Part shown: positions 8,691 through 17,797 of the stretch, one piece after another
Numbering within the stretch: the first letter of the stretch is position 1
Layout: the number at the start of each line of letters is the position of its first letter
NCBI RefSeq assembly: GCF_014873945.1
Contig: NZ_JADBEC010000001.1
Coordinates: 248,001-312,000 of the forward strand
Length of the DNA: 64,000 nucleotides
Origin: Rhizobium viscosum
Lineage (GTDB): Bacteria > Pseudomonadota > Alphaproteobacteria > Rhizobiales > Rhizobiaceae
Reading direction: 5' to 3'
Made by a program: the position numbers and the translations under genes
Notes under the pieces: model-generated
What the model saw: the letters and a program-made list of their open reading frames with translations, nothing else
Database searches by the model: none
Told to the model about the DNA's origin: nothing

Positions 8691-9314
8691 CATGATCAGC
8701 GGCGCTTGTTGCGGCGGATGCCCGCTCCTGCTCCTCGTGGCTGTCGCTGATGGCCAACGCCCGGGCCTGCTCGATGCTCATGGCATCCTCGCGCAACACG
8801 TCCAGCACCTTCGGGGCAAGCCCTGGCAGCTTCAACCGCTGACGCACGGTGATAACCGACTGGCCGAACCGCGCCGCGATGCTCTCCGGGGCCATGCCAT
8901 TCTCGGCAAGCTCCCGGTAGGCAAGAATTTCATCGACCAGTGCATCGCCCCGCGCTGGACGTTTTCCGCCAACGAGATTTCCGTAGAGTCACCCGCCTGA
9001 CGCAGGGTGCAGGGAATGGGCGCGTCCTCCGCCAACCGTCCCTCCTTCGCTAGCAAACGCAGGGCGCCAAGGCGGCGGGAGCCCGCAATCACCTCGTATT
9101 TGCCCTTTTTGCCTTTGCGCACCGTAAGCTTATGGATGAGCCCGTGCGCCTCGATGCTGTCGGCCAGCTCCGACAAGCCCGCCGTAGCGTTCACGCGCCG
9201 CACGTTACCGGCACTCGGCATCAGCCTATTAAGCGCAATGCTCTCGTCCTCGTGCCGGATATTGATGGTGAGCTGGGCCACGGCCGTTTCGGTGGTCATT
9301 GTGATGGTGTCCAT
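8691..9314 (-). pseudogene. ParB/RepB-like partition protein, frameshifted and truncated
   Basis: From ATG 9314 (AAGGACT upstream) the protein reads as a ParB N-terminal nuclease-like domain: LADSIEAHGLIHKLTVR, KYEVIAGSRRLGALRLL and SLAENVQRGAMH. The frame then breaks near 8950. The continuation is in another frame (VDEILAYRELAENGMAPESI, then RFGQSVITVRQRLKLPGLAP), which is the ParB HTH. A one-base restoration in the ATGCACTGG stretch rejoins them. The HTH frame runs into the parE-like gene, so the long C-terminal region usual for plasmid-type ParB is missing. Probably a relic of a plasmid or ICE backbone. Confidence 0.75.
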
Positions 9315-9602
9315 AGTCTGAGTCCTTCCGTTGATTGTCGTCGTGGAACACGGGCAGAACCGCGTTCTGCTCCCCGGGGCCGCGTGAGCGGTGGGGCTGG
9401 AAGGGGACAACAGGTCTTCGCGGGGAACCGGCTGCACGGAACGCAGCGCCAGCACAGTGGAGGAAGCTGGGTGGAAGATCCTGTTTGGGGAGGAGAAGGG
9501 GCAACGCCCCTAGGCCCCCAATACCACGGAGAATATGCGCAAGCGCCGTGAAATAGGGTAAAGTATATCTGTCCTGACATTGAGGCTGAGCGAGTAGGAA
9601 TC

Positions 9603-9779
9603 TTGGAGCGGAAAATTTCCCTGTTTATAGACCTACTGAACGCAGCAAAGACGATAGCGGAAAAGGACGCCCGTCGCCAAATGTTGGTCTATCTCTTGGA
9701 CCTTGCGATCGTTGACGCGGAAGAAGAGCGCGAACGTCAGCGTTTAAGTCACGCGGATACGGAGAAAGGACCACGTTGA
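9603..9779 (+). CDS. Small hypothetical protein (58 aa)
   Basis: From TTG 9603, with TAGGAA about 4-9 nt upstream, an uninterrupted 58-codon frame encodes a highly charged helical peptide with segments AAKTIAEKDARRQML and DAEEERERQRLSHADTE. Codon choice resembles neighbouring genes. It lies alone between the parB relic and the GH19-like gene. No family is recognised; the case rests on amphipathic composition and the start context. Confidence 0.4.
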   Translation: MERKISLFIDLLNAAKTIAEKDARRQMLVYLLDLAIVDAEEERERQRLSHADTEKGPR

Positions 9780-10215
9780 GCCATAAAGGCTTCCCTCGCC
9801 TCGCCGCTGCGTTCCATCAAGCAAAACAATGAAGAGTATCGGAGAAATCAGCATCGCGCCGGCGCACGACGGGATTTCGGGAATTCTCGACACGCTAAGG
9901 GCGGAATAAGTGCAGCCGCAGGAGCCTCAGCATAGCGGCCTGCAGGGAGGCGGGACCGACTGCCTCCGTCCGTGTGTTCCGTGTTCATGCCTATCAACGA
10001 CAGGCGATCAGCGCGTAAAATCAAGTGAAAATACTTAGTGCCGCCGGTAAATAACGAGATGTAAAGGCATTGCGTCACGGATCGATGTTGTTTCCTTGGT
10101 CCACCGATTTCCTCACTCTGAAGACTTTTATTGCAGTTTCAGTCGAACTCTCTTGCAAGTCGCAATGAGGTAAGCAACTATAACGTGATAAATACGCGAA
10201 CTGGGAGCTTCGCAA

Positions 10216-11367
10216 ATGTTTACCAGGAGAACGATTTTACAGGCCGCCGCTTTGATACCATTCGCCACTAAGGCCATCGCTCAAACAACGGCAGATTTCG
10301 ATGTACCTTTCGAGAGCGGCCGCGCAGATTTCTCAGGCGTTTGGGAACTCAACTCGGGAACTATTAGCACGCTCGTCGCAAATGCACCGGATCTACCTAA
10401 AAACTCGGCACCCGCGGGGGCAAAAATTGTTTTTGCATCTGCCAAAGATATAGACGACTACTTCAAATCCAAAAAAGGCGATTCATTTATCGATTGGTTT
10501 AATCGAGACTTGGCTGGAAAAGGGAATTTCCAGAATAAAAGAATTCAAGGCCCTAATGTAGCTTCCAATTTCAACAATTATTGGACGTCTTATCTTCAAA
10601 GCGAACCGCTGACGCTTATGCAATTTCTCTGCTACATGGCGGTCCATATTAACGAGTGTAACGGCAACCTCGTATCGATAACTGAATCATATGGCCACAA
10701 AGACCATCCCGGCATTTCCTATCTTTTCGATAAGGTAATTCTTAAAACCAACAACCGCTCCTGGAGCAAGGCGTCCTACAACAAGAATTATAGCTGCCTC
10801 GAATTATTCAATAGTGATGTGTTTCTGGACGTGCATGCGAAGCGAACTGGTGAACCGGAATGGCCGGCGCTAAGAAAAACCAGTGATACGATATGGTCAG
10901 GATTCGTATACCCACAGTCTAAATATCCGACATCAGGGGACGTTAAGACGACGGGCATGATTTTGCACGCCGACTTTTTTAAGTTCCGTGGGCGCGGGGT
11001 TATTCAAACGACTTGGCGCAGTAATTATCGCGACATAGCCAAATACGTTACCGAATATGTCGGCGACGACCAAACCATTCAAAAATACAGGGACAAATGG
11101 CGGAGCCATCATGTCGATGAAATATGCACTATTTCGACCAGCCTCGACTGGGATGAGATCTTTAAATCGAATGATATCCTGACGTTTGCCGTGAGGATCC
11201 ATGCGAAGAATGGGTCAAACTATCACCATCTCTCTGGCTCGGACAAAGAGCTGAACGGAACCGGAAAGGGTTCGATTGCAAACATGGGCGATTGTATCGG
11301 GGGCGCTGGGTACGGGCAGCGTTTGAAGGCGCGGATTGGCGATGTCATGAAATCACTGCAGGTATGA
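10216..11367 (+). CDS. Exported GH19 chitinase/lysozyme-like protein
   Basis: A 383-residue protein starting MFTRRTILQAAALIPFATKA, an export signal with twin arginines and a hydrophobic stretch ending AIAQ, so Tat export is possible. Residues around 255-275 read FKFRGRGVIQTTWRSNY, close to the F-x-GRG-x-IQ-T-x-x-NY signature of family 19 chitinase-like lysozymes. The catalytic glutamates cannot be assigned with certainty. The gene is relatively AT-rich compared with the chromosomal part, suggesting separate acquisition. It is followed after 7 nt by an exported serine protease, so the two are probably co-expressed as cell-wall or envelope-acting enzymes. Confidence 0.65.
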   Translation: MFTRRTILQAAALIPFATKAIAQTTADFDVPFESGRADFSGVWELNSGTISTLVANAPDLPKNSAPAGAKIVFASAKDIDDYFKSKKGDSFIDWFNRDLAGKGNFQNKRIQGPNVASNFNNYWTSYLQSEPLTLMQFLCYMAVHINECNGNLVSITESYGHKDHPGISYLFDKVILKTNNRSWSKASYNKNYSCLELFNSDVFLDVHAKRTGEPEWPALRKTSDTIWSGFVYPQSKYPTSGDVKTTGMILHADFFKFRGRGVIQTTWRSNYRDIAKYVTEYVGDDQTIQKYRDKWRSHHVDEICTISTSLDWDEIFKSNDILTFAVRIHAKNGSNYHHLSGSDKELNGTGKGSIANMGDCIGGAGYGQRLKARIGDVMKSLQV

Positions 11368-11374
11368 GCGTAAT

Positions 11375-12460
11375 ATGAAAACCTTGTTTCGCTATTTGAT
11401 TTTCATAATTCCCGCTCTTGCATATGGGCCAACTGCTCGTGCCAATCAGCAATGCGTCTACGAAGCTTTCAATAAGGCGGTGGTCGAGGTTCTATATTAC
11501 CCCGATCAAACGGATACCGATGATACGGCAATTTACGGAACCGGATTTGTCATTTCGCCCGACGGATGGATTCTCACTGCACGGCATGTATTGGAACGCG
11601 AAGACGGCTCAGGAACGACAGGAACGGCGAAGGTTCGCATTGGCGATCTTGACGCCAATCCGATTCCGGCAGCAATCATGAAGAGGGATGACTTCGACTT
11701 TGCTCTATTGAAAGTCGATAAAGAAGATCTTCCATACGTACGAATTCGCGAGGAATATCGGCCCAAGATTGGGCTAAACGTTCTCGGAATTTCTTATATC
11801 AAAGATTCTGGGCGCTCTCTTGTTGCCGAGTCGCCCATTACCAAGCTCAACATTATCTCTCCACGGTCGAGCGTCTGGCAGGAAACGCGAATGCAAGTGG
11901 AGAGGAGTGCCAGCGGCGGCCCGGTATTCGGACCGGACGGGCTTGTTGTGGGTATGTTGTCATCGGCCGAATTCCCCTCCAGTACGTCGGCCCTATCCAC
12001 CCGAACATGGTTCACAACAATCCGGTTGGCTCACGAAAGTCTATTCACAGCCGGAGCAGAATCCACAACCGATCCGGCGTGTGAGACCCAGCAGGAAACG
12101 ACGACGAAGGCCCGCTTTTCCAACGCGCCGGCCCCCGGTTTTACCTACATCGGCACCAAAGATCCGTCTGGCACCAAGTGGCTTGATCAGGTTTACAGGC
12201 TTCCGCAAGAGCCGGACGCTGCGCCCTCGGTCGGATCAACTGTCGTCGCGAAGGGATATGTTTGGATCCGAGATGAGATTATCGCGCCGGGCGGGTCGAA
12301 AGATAATGCGTCAATCAAGGGTTTGGCCTCGCCCGGCGATTTCTTCCACGTAACCGATGTTACCAACCTCGCAAACGGTCAGGTGTGGGCAAAAGTCGCG
12401 CCGCTCGACGTCCTCGGCAAGCTTACGGGGGCGCCGCAGGTAAAACTTCCAGAGCAATAG
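11375..12460 (+). CDS. Exported trypsin-like serine protease
   Basis: A 361-residue protein with an N-terminal signal sequence (MKTLFRYLIFIIPALAYG...ARA). The chymotrypsin-type triad is visible: His in ILTARHVLE, Asp in DFDFALLKVD and Ser in RSASGGPVFGPDG. No PDZ domain is evident; the last 130 residues may form an SH3-like domain and are of unknown role. It starts 7 nt after the GH19-like gene, so the pair forms an operon of periplasmic or secreted hydrolases. Confidence 0.75.
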   Translation: MKTLFRYLIFIIPALAYGPTARANQQCVYEAFNKAVVEVLYYPDQTDTDDTAIYGTGFVISPDGWILTARHVLEREDGSGTTGTAKVRIGDLDANPIPAAIMKRDDFDFALLKVDKEDLPYVRIREEYRPKIGLNVLGISYIKDSGRSLVAESPITKLNIISPRSSVWQETRMQVERSASGGPVFGPDGLVVGMLSSAEFPSSTSALSTRTWFTTIRLAHESLFTAGAESTTDPACETQQETTTKARFSNAPAPGFTYIGTKDPSGTKWLDQVYRLPQEPDAAPSVGSTVVAKGYVWIRDEIIAPGGSKDNASIKGLASPGDFFHVTDVTNLANGQVWAKVAPLDVLGKLTGAPQVKLPEQ

Positions 12461-12583
12461 GCAGCGCAGCATTTTGGGAAGCATGTCGCTAACTGGCTGG
12501 CTCAGATAGCGACATACTCTGAAGTGATGTCCTAGTGCTCAGAGGCGCAGTAACTAAATGTGAATTGCGCCCGAGACACCGAT

Positions 12584-13189
12584 TTATTTTTTTGCGGCGA
12601 TGATACCGAACGTGACATTCGAAGGTGCGGGAATGGTCTTTTCGCCGCCAATGCCTTTAATATTCAGCGGACCTAAATTAAGTTCGTCCACTGGTCCTTT
12701 AAACACCTGCGATGATGCTTTCGCTCGCGCTTCGGCCTCAACAATTACGACGGTGCCACTATCGATATACCCGCGGCAAGTGTCCCCGACACTGTTTCTG
12801 ACATAGTGGTAAAAGTCGTCATCAGAGGGCCAAGCTGCCCTAGTGACAGTATATCCGTCGACTTTCGTTTTATAGTATGGCCAGTGCAGAGTAGGTACGC
12901 CGGGAAATCCGAATGTAACCGACTCCGCTGTGTTTGTATCACTAATTGACTTATCGGAATCCAGCGTAACTTTAGTTGTTATCGCCTTCATCGCGCGATT
13001 GTCAAAATCTCTTTCGCAGAGAGGATGCGTGGATCCGTCACTTTTGACACGGTAGAGCCTTCCGGCCTCTAGAATTTGACCCTTTATCGGATTTATTGGA
13101 GTTGCATTGTCGCCCAACACCTGATTAGCGGCATAAGTGCAGCCACTTACAGCTAAGGATATTATCGATAACGCTATTATTTTCTTCAT
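12584..13189 (-). CDS. Lipoprotein of unknown function
   Basis: The start at 13189 is fixed by AGGGGGAT just upstream and by the signal peptide MKKIIALSIISLAVSGCTYA, with lipobox LAVSGC and lipidated Cys17. The mature part is about 185 residues with no recognised domain. It converges with the exported hydrolase operon and is probably anchored in an envelope membrane. An upstream in-frame extension lacks a ribosome site. Confidence 0.75.
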   Translation of the reverse strand: MKKIIALSIISLAVSGCTYAANQVLGDNATPINPIKGQILEAGRLYRVKSDGSTHPLCERDFDNRAMKAITTKVTLDSDKSISDTNTAESVTFGFPGVPTLHWPYYKTKVDGYTVTRAAWPSDDDFYHYVRNSVGDTCRGYIDSGTVVIVEAEARAKASSQVFKGPVDELNLGPLNIKGIGGEKTIPAPSNVTFGIIAAKK

Positions 13190-13587
13190 GAAATCCCCCT
13201 GTGAAGAATCATACGATAGCAAATATTTACCACGCTTCAATTGTATCGGGGATTTTCTACAACATATTTGAATCATATGTTCGTTCTTTCTTGCCGATGT
13301 TTTCAATCGAACGCTGATTCAAGGAATTGGTTGGTTAAGAGGGAAGCTGCGGCGGGGTTCCCCTGCCCTACGTCGGTCGGTTTCGTTGCCCATGCCGCGA
13401 CAAGGGTCCGACCCCGAAGGATAACAAGGTCGATGTCGGGCAACGGCATCCGCTGAGCCCGCGGTCATTTTCAGAAATGGGCGGGCATCGCCCGAGGCGA
13501 GGGAAGCTGGAAGCTTACACATGAGTTCCTCGGGCGGCCTACGCTATATCCCTCAGTGTGGCGAAAGGCAGAGTGCATATCCCGCGC
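13190..13587. other. Non-coding stretch between the lipoprotein and DUF3768 genes
   Basis: About 400 bp. The part next to 13189 should hold the lipoprotein promoter. The GC-rich remainder (13320-13580) has short overlapping open frames in several directions, none with a ribosome site or recognisable product. I see no gene here. Confidence 0.5.
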
Positions 13588-13619
13588 GTCGAGGCGGCCC
13601 GCATGGCGGCCGCCTCGAC
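13588..13619 (-). terminator. Strong hairpin after the DUF3768 gene
   Basis: The 12-bp arms GTCGAGGCGGCC (13588-13599) and GGCCGCCTCGAC (13608-13619) are perfect, with an 8-nt loop. It starts 10 nt beyond the DUF3768 stop on the minus strand. There is no T tract, so it may be a transcript-end stabiliser rather than a classical terminator. Confidence 0.55.
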
Positions 13620-13628
13620 TTTACAATG

Positions 13629-13964
13629 TCAGTATTCGTCGGCGCGCATCACTGTCAGTACTCGGCAGGTGACGGCCGGATCGCTCGGATCAGGCGAGCC
13701 ATACTCCTTGTCGCGATCGTAATAGTCGATCTTCCAAGAATAGCGGACGCCATTGTATGTGAAGTTGCCAAAGTCATGCTCACCGTGAGGATCGTTATCG
13801 GCGGTAAAGGCGTCGAATGTCCGAACTTGGTGCAGGACCTCACTGAGGTCATCGGCCGGAAGGTCAGCCACGCCGCAGGTCATAACCATCTCGCCACGGG
13901 GTGGAAACGGGAACGCGCGCAGCTGATCGTTCAGCAGACGGATGCGAAGGGTGGACGCGCTCAT
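13629..13964 (-). CDS. DUF3768 family protein
   Basis: A 111-residue protein matching the DUF3768 pattern common on alphaproteobacterial plasmids and islands: IRLLNDQLR near the start, MTCGVADLP in the middle, the signature DAFTADNDPHGEHDFGNF around residues 50-67 and the tail WKIDYYDRDKEYGSPDP. The biochemical role of the family is unknown to me. Its start overlaps the stop of the upstream small gene by 4 nt, so the two are co-transcribed. Confidence 0.85.
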   Translation of the reverse strand: MSASTLRIRLLNDQLRAFPFPPRGEMVMTCGVADLPADDLSEVLHQVRTFDAFTADNDPHGEHDFGNFTYNGVRYSWKIDYYDRDKEYGSPDPSDPAVTCRVLTVMRADEY

Positions 13965-14152
13965 CGCGCGTCGTCCTTCTTCGGTTTGCGGACCACGAGC
14001 CGGCCGTTGAGAGGCAGGCAGGTGAGGCTGATGGTAAAGCCCTCGCCGTCGTCGTGGGACCAGGCACCGCCGATCTTAGTCCAGAAGGCTTTCTTGCCTT
14101 CACCTTCGATGTGGAAGACCTCGTGAGAGGGTCGTTTGCTTTCGGTCGTCAT
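13961..14152 (-). CDS. Small conserved-type plasmid/island protein (63 aa)
   Basis: A 63-residue protein with the pattern GEGKKAFWTKIGGAWSHDDG...LPLNGRLVVRKPKK. This type of small protein is often found beside DUF736 or DUF3768 genes on rhizobial mobile DNA; the name of the family escapes me. It starts 4 nt before the end of its own overlap with DUF3768 and precedes it in an operon. Function unknown. Confidence 0.7.
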   Translation of the reverse strand: MTTESKRPSHEVFHIEGEGKKAFWTKIGGAWSHDDGEGFTISLTCLPLNGRLVVRKPKKDDAR

Positions 14153-14324
14153 TGGGATTCTCCCGTTGGTTACCCGGCGCGCCCTTTGCGGCCGGTCGGG
14201 ATTTCAAAGCGGCGTTAAGCCCGAGGCGCGGGACGCGCCGGTCCCAGTCAACGGCAACACGGGAGCGTAGCGAAGGAGCGGGCAGCCGATTGACCGGTAC
14301 GGGCCACGCCGCAGAACCCCGACC

Positions 14325-14567
14325 TCACTGGCCGCAAGGGAGAGACGGTTCAGCGGGAAAAAGCACTAGGGCGAGAGGCAACGACAACTGCAGCTTCATC
14401 CAGGGATGGGCGGTCGTTGACTGAAGGCACTGATCGGGTGCGGAGGGTGTCTGTTCCCGCGAGCGAATGGACGAAGAGAGCCCTCGCCTAGCCATCATCA
14501 ATGCGGCGCCGACATGAGCGGCCAAAGGCACGGCAAAAAGTAAGATGAATGCGCGGAGCTGTTTCAC
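14325..14567 (-). CDS. Possible small exported or membrane peptide (80 aa)
   Basis: From GTG 14567 the frame begins MKQLRAFILLFAVPLAAHVG, a good signal or anchor segment, followed by a hydrophilic tail rich in Ser, Pro and Gln. It starts 7 nt after the stop of the frameshifted lipoprotein gene, with AGGTG just upstream, and so could be the last gene of that operon. No family recognised. Confidence 0.4.
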   Translation of the reverse strand: MKQLRAFILLFAVPLAAHVGAALMMARRGLSSSIRSREQTPSAPDQCLQSTTAHPWMKLQLSLPLALVLFPAEPSLPCGQ

Positions 14568-14574
14568 TGGACAC

Positions 14575-15305
14575 CTATGGCTGCTTACCCACGACCTTCA
14601 GGAATTTCGATACGTACATCGGATCGGCGATTGCTGACCGGAGAATGGGAGCCAGATTGCGGGTATCCTCAACTCGATCCAGCTTTCCGGCCTGTATCCG
14701 GGGATAGAGCTTCGTCTTTTCACTGTCGCAGGACACGTAGCTCTGGATTTGTGGCTGCGGGTCGGCCTTGCTGTCGATGAAATCCTGATATTCGGCCATT
14801 GTGTTGAACACGATGCGGTCGTTGAAGTTGTCGTCGGATACCAGGTGACCGAGGTTTCCGCTGAGGTGCCCGTGGACGTGCAGGTTTCCAGGCGTTTTCC
14901 GGCATCGTATTCGCATTTGCCGCGCCAGGCTTCGGCATAGCGGATGTCAGCGCCGGACGAGCTTTCGAACGTCTTCTTATCGACGTCATAGACAATGTTG
15001 GTGCCGTCGCCGTCGGAGATATTGAAGGTCGAATAGCAGGCATCCGTGTCCTGCAGCTTCAGTTCCGGCAAGCCCGCTTCAACCAGTCGCCTGCTGCCAG
15101 CGGCAAACTGTTCGGGGTTGGACTGGAAGATTTCGTCCATCTGCGCCTTCGACCAGTTCGCGAACACGCCAGACGGCGGATATCGGCTGGTATCGACACC
15201 CTTCTCATCTGCTGACGCCTCGCATGACGTTAAGGACATGCCGCAGCCCAAGAGGATCACGACGCCCCGAGCTAAACTGCACCACAAGCGAATAGAAGCC
15301 GACAT
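14575..15305 (-). pseudogene. Lipoprotein gene, interrupted by a frameshift
   Basis: From ATG 15305 the frame begins with a signal peptide and lipobox (LGCGMSLTSCEAS) and continues sensibly (FANWSKAQMDEIFQSNPEQF, DACYSTFNISDGDG) to about 14860. There the composition turns to low-complexity Thr/Ser/Arg. The natural continuation is in another minus-strand frame (LVSDDNFNDRIVFNTMAEY, then YVSCDSEKTKLYPRIQ) and ends at 14575. One indel near 14850-14870 explains both halves; it may be a real mutation or an assembly error. It belongs to an operon with two exported proteins upstream. Confidence 0.65.
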
Positions 15306-15306
15306 C

Positions 15307-15675
15307 TTAGTTCCAGCTCCAGAAGTCTACCTGATTCAATCTCTTGATGATATTCCCCCGGATCTGGGCGCAGCGCGGTCCATCCAGCCAGCCGCTACTG
15401 ACGGCGGAGTTGACCCTGGCGATGGCGTCCCGCCGCATGGCATTGATGTCCGCATCCTTGAACCCGTTGGCGGCGGCATAGTCATTAATCTTGTCTTCGA
15501 GGCGCTTCATGTACTCGCCGGTCATAGGCGACTGGCCGCCCCGATTGCAGGAATCCATGTAGTAGTAGTTCTTGGTCTGGAAGGAATACATCGCCCACGC
15601 CTTGTCGTCGGCATGCGCGGCGGGCGCGAGCATGACGGCGATGGCGACGGCGCCAATAGCGATATTCTTCATCAC
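15307..15675 (-). CDS. Small exported protein
   Basis: A 122-residue protein (ATG 15675 or 15672) with a clear signal peptide, KNIAIGAVAIAVMLAPAAHA, cleaved after AHA. The mature part of about 99 residues has two cysteines (DSCNRGG and GPRCAQI) that could form a disulphide. It overlaps the upstream gene by 4 nt and precedes the lipoprotein gene by 1 nt, so all three form one operon of exported proteins. Family unknown. Confidence 0.7.
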   Translation of the reverse strand: MMKNIAIGAVAIAVMLAPAAHADDKAWAMYSFQTKNYYYMDSCNRGGQSPMTGEYMKRLEDKINDYAAANGFKDADINAMRRDAIARVNSAVSSGWLDGPRCAQIRGNIIKRLNQVDFWSWN

Positions 15676-15983
15676 AGCGTCTCCGTCTTGATGACGCTGT
15701 AACGCAGGACATTCCAGCCCGATGGCGTCTTCTGGAAATCCATGTTCAGCTCCTCGTAGTATTTGTAAGGGCCGAAGGAGCGGTTGTAGGCGACGGAGCA
15801 GGATTTGCGGTTGTCATCGCCGGAGCAATTGCTGAGCTGGAGGTTCCAGACGTTGCCGACGCGTCCGCTCAGATATTGCTGGGCAGCATCAGGCGAAGGA
15901 TCGCCGCCACCCAGCAAAGACCAGCCGGGCAGAACGAAAACGATGGGGGCAAGAAAGGAAAGTCTGAGAAGGCGTGCGCTCAT
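15672..15983 (-). CDS. Small exported or membrane-anchored protein
   Basis: A 103-residue protein with an N-terminal hydrophobic signal (LLRLSFLAPIVFVLPGWSLL) followed by a cysteine pair (NCSGDDNRKSC) and a predicted beta-rich end. It is the first gene of the exported-protein operon running down to 14575; its stop overlaps the next start by 4 nt. Function unknown. Confidence 0.65.
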   Translation of the reverse strand: MSARLLRLSFLAPIVFVLPGWSLLGGGDPSPDAAQQYLSGRVGNVWNLQLSNCSGDDNRKSCSVAYNRSFGPYKYYEELNMDFQKTPSGWNVLRYSVIKTETL

Positions 15984-16250
15984 GGGGGCTACCTGAAGGA
16001 GGGTGAATGCCCTCTGTGGATAGCAAAAATCACGATTTATGGAGGGCGCGGTCTCTATTCACGAGCTTTGCGTAGTCTGCTTATAAATATCAGAATATTA
16101 AGTATTTCTAAGACACGCCGCCATTTACATTAAGTGAATCGACCCTCCTTGCAAATATCGTGAGATTTGGTGATCATGCAATTTAGTAACTCCTTAAATT
16201 AGACTTTGTTTACTGGCATAAATTCGGGGGTTTCATATCGGAGACCCTGC

Positions 16251-16820
16251 ATGCGCCAAAATTCCTTATCTTCCCGTCTTGTAGGTTACGCCCGTGTAAG
16301 CACGGGCGGACAGGATCTTGCCTATCAGCTCGAACGGCTGCGATCAGCAGGATGCAGAAGGATTTTCCATGAGAAGCGCAGCGGCAAGAACACAACGGAT
16401 CGTCCGGAACTGCATAAGCTTCTCCGGTTACTGAAACCCGGTGATGTGTTGCTGGCGACCGTCAGTGATCGCGTGGCTCGCGACCCGATGGATATGCTGA
16501 CCATTCTCAACAGCGTCAAAGCCTCTGGGGCCGGTCTACGGCTTCTCGATGAGCCATTTATCGATACGACATCCGAGCTCGCCGACTTGTTTCTTTTCAT
16601 TCTGGGATGGTTCGCGCGGTGGCATCGGTTGCGAATTCTGGAGAATACCGCTCATGGCCGCGAAATGGCACGGCGACGGGGCGTCAAATTCGGACGTAAA
16701 CCTAAACTCGGTCCAAGCGACCGGAAAATTGTGGTGGAACGCCTCAGCAATGGCGAGCCATGCGCGCAAATCGCGAGGGCGTTCGGCGTCAGTAAAAGTA
16801 CGATTCTGCGGATTCGCTAA
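16251..16820 (+). CDS. Serine recombinase (resolvase/invertase family)
   Basis: A 189-residue protein with the nucleophile Ser17 in GYARVSTGGQD, the DRVARDPMDML core, the LFLFILGWFARWHRLRI linker helix, the VKFGRKPKLG hinge and a C-terminal HTH (IARAFGVSKSTILRIR). The length fits Tn3-type resolvases and DNA invertases. ATG 16251 has GGAG 7-10 nt upstream. No transposon ends or res-like repeats are obvious beside it, so it may be a remnant of a transposon or a resolvase serving the island. Confidence 0.9.
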   Translation: MRQNSLSSRLVGYARVSTGGQDLAYQLERLRSAGCRRIFHEKRSGKNTTDRPELHKLLRLLKPGDVLLATVSDRVARDPMDMLTILNSVKASGAGLRLLDEPFIDTTSELADLFLFILGWFARWHRLRILENTAHGREMARRRGVKFGRKPKLGPSDRKIVVERLSNGEPCAQIARAFGVSKSTILRIR

Positions 16821-16921
16821 GGACACGCGCCGAGCGCAACGAGGTGCGGCGCGCGGCCACGGCCCCAGCAGCTAATTTGAGCGCTGGTGTCTAGACCAAT
16901 TGCGGCAAAAGGCTGTCAGCC

Positions 16922-17326
16922 GTGTTACCAGGAAATCGGGCTATCAGCGCGCCACGTTTCGCATTAAAAGACGGCGTCGAATTTATTGTGCGATGCAAGA
17001 TTTACGCAAAGCCCTTCGTCAAAGCTTTACCAGGAGGTCGCCGCTCAACCTATTATGGCGCCGAATTGCCGCGGTGGTTCCGCCCCCGCAGATAGAATTC
17101 TCTGCCAAGGCTCGCCGACATTAAAGTCACTAGAATAAAATCTTTTGATGAACGTCTTGAATTCACCAACTTTTTAAGAAACGATCCTACTTGCTTAGCC
17201 GGGCGTAACTCGCCCTTCGATCAATTACTCAGAGAATGGGTGACTACGACGTTGCAGGCAAATTTCCGCCGCGATAGTCAGAGAGATCAATCCCGGACTC
17301 CATCTCCGCAACCAGATGGGGGTTGC
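16922..17326 (+). pseudogene. Possible decayed gene with one in-frame amber codon
   Basis: One frame reads protein-like from GTG 16922 (RFALKDGVEFIVRCKIYAKP, then RRSTYYGAELPRWFRPRR), hits TAG at 17093-17095, and stays protein-like in the same frame beyond it (DIKVTRIKSFDERLEFTNFL, then SPFDQLLREWVTTTLQANF). This suggests one former gene broken by a stop. No family is recognised, and the reading is only compositional. Confidence 0.3.
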
Positions 17327-17357
17327 CTATATAGGTCAACGTTGTTGACCTATATAG
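17327..17357. promoter_or_regulatory. Perfect 14-bp inverted repeat (candidate operator)
   Basis: CTATATAGGTCAAC (17327-17340) and its exact complement (17344-17357) are separated by GTT. It is too AT-rich for a terminator and has the look of a dimeric regulator site. It lies downstream of the small membrane gene at 17407-17760; no regulator gene is adjacent. Confidence 0.55.
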
Positions 17358-17406
17358 TACATAGAGTTAACATGGCCTCTAGATTTGATCAGAGGCCTCG
17401 CTTCTT

Positions 17407-17760
17407 TTATACCGTTTTCTCATCAAGGCTTTGGAGCCGCAAATTAGCGGTATCTAGGACCGACTGCGCTCCCTTTTTGATCAACTTCCAGGCGGCGCGA
17501 CGGCTGCGACGCCATGCAAGATCCCATGCTCCGCGGCCAGTCGCATCGAGCCATCCGAGAGCTGCCTCAAGTGCAGCGAAGATGATCCGACCGACCTTAG
17601 CGAAATATCTTGCGCTCTTCCACACCACGGGAACGGCAGCGAGAAGAGAGATTACCAGAACGATCCACGAATGCTGCGCAACCCTCTCACCGATCAGATC
17701 GGCAAGATGGAGCAGTTCTTCGACGGTGAAACTGGTTACGGAACCGGTCGCTTGTGACAT
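17407..17760 (-). CDS. Small single-span membrane protein
   Basis: A 117-residue protein starting at ATG 17760, with AAGGATTAG upstream. One strong transmembrane segment (SWIVLVISLLAAVPVVW) lies at about residues 31-47, followed by a basic cytoplasmic-type region (WRRSRRAAWKLIKKG). The size and layout resemble small phage holin-like or toxin-like membrane proteins, but I cannot assign a family. It is flanked by strong hairpins on its upstream side. Confidence 0.55.
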   Translation of the reverse strand: MSQATGSVTSFTVEELLHLADLIGERVAQHSWIVLVISLLAAVPVVWKSARYFAKVGRIIFAALEAALGWLDATGRGAWDLAWRRSRRAAWKLIKKGAQSVLDTANLRLQSLDEKTV

Positions 17761-17797
17761 ATCTAATCCTTTCCTTGTCACGTGTTGATCGGAAGTC

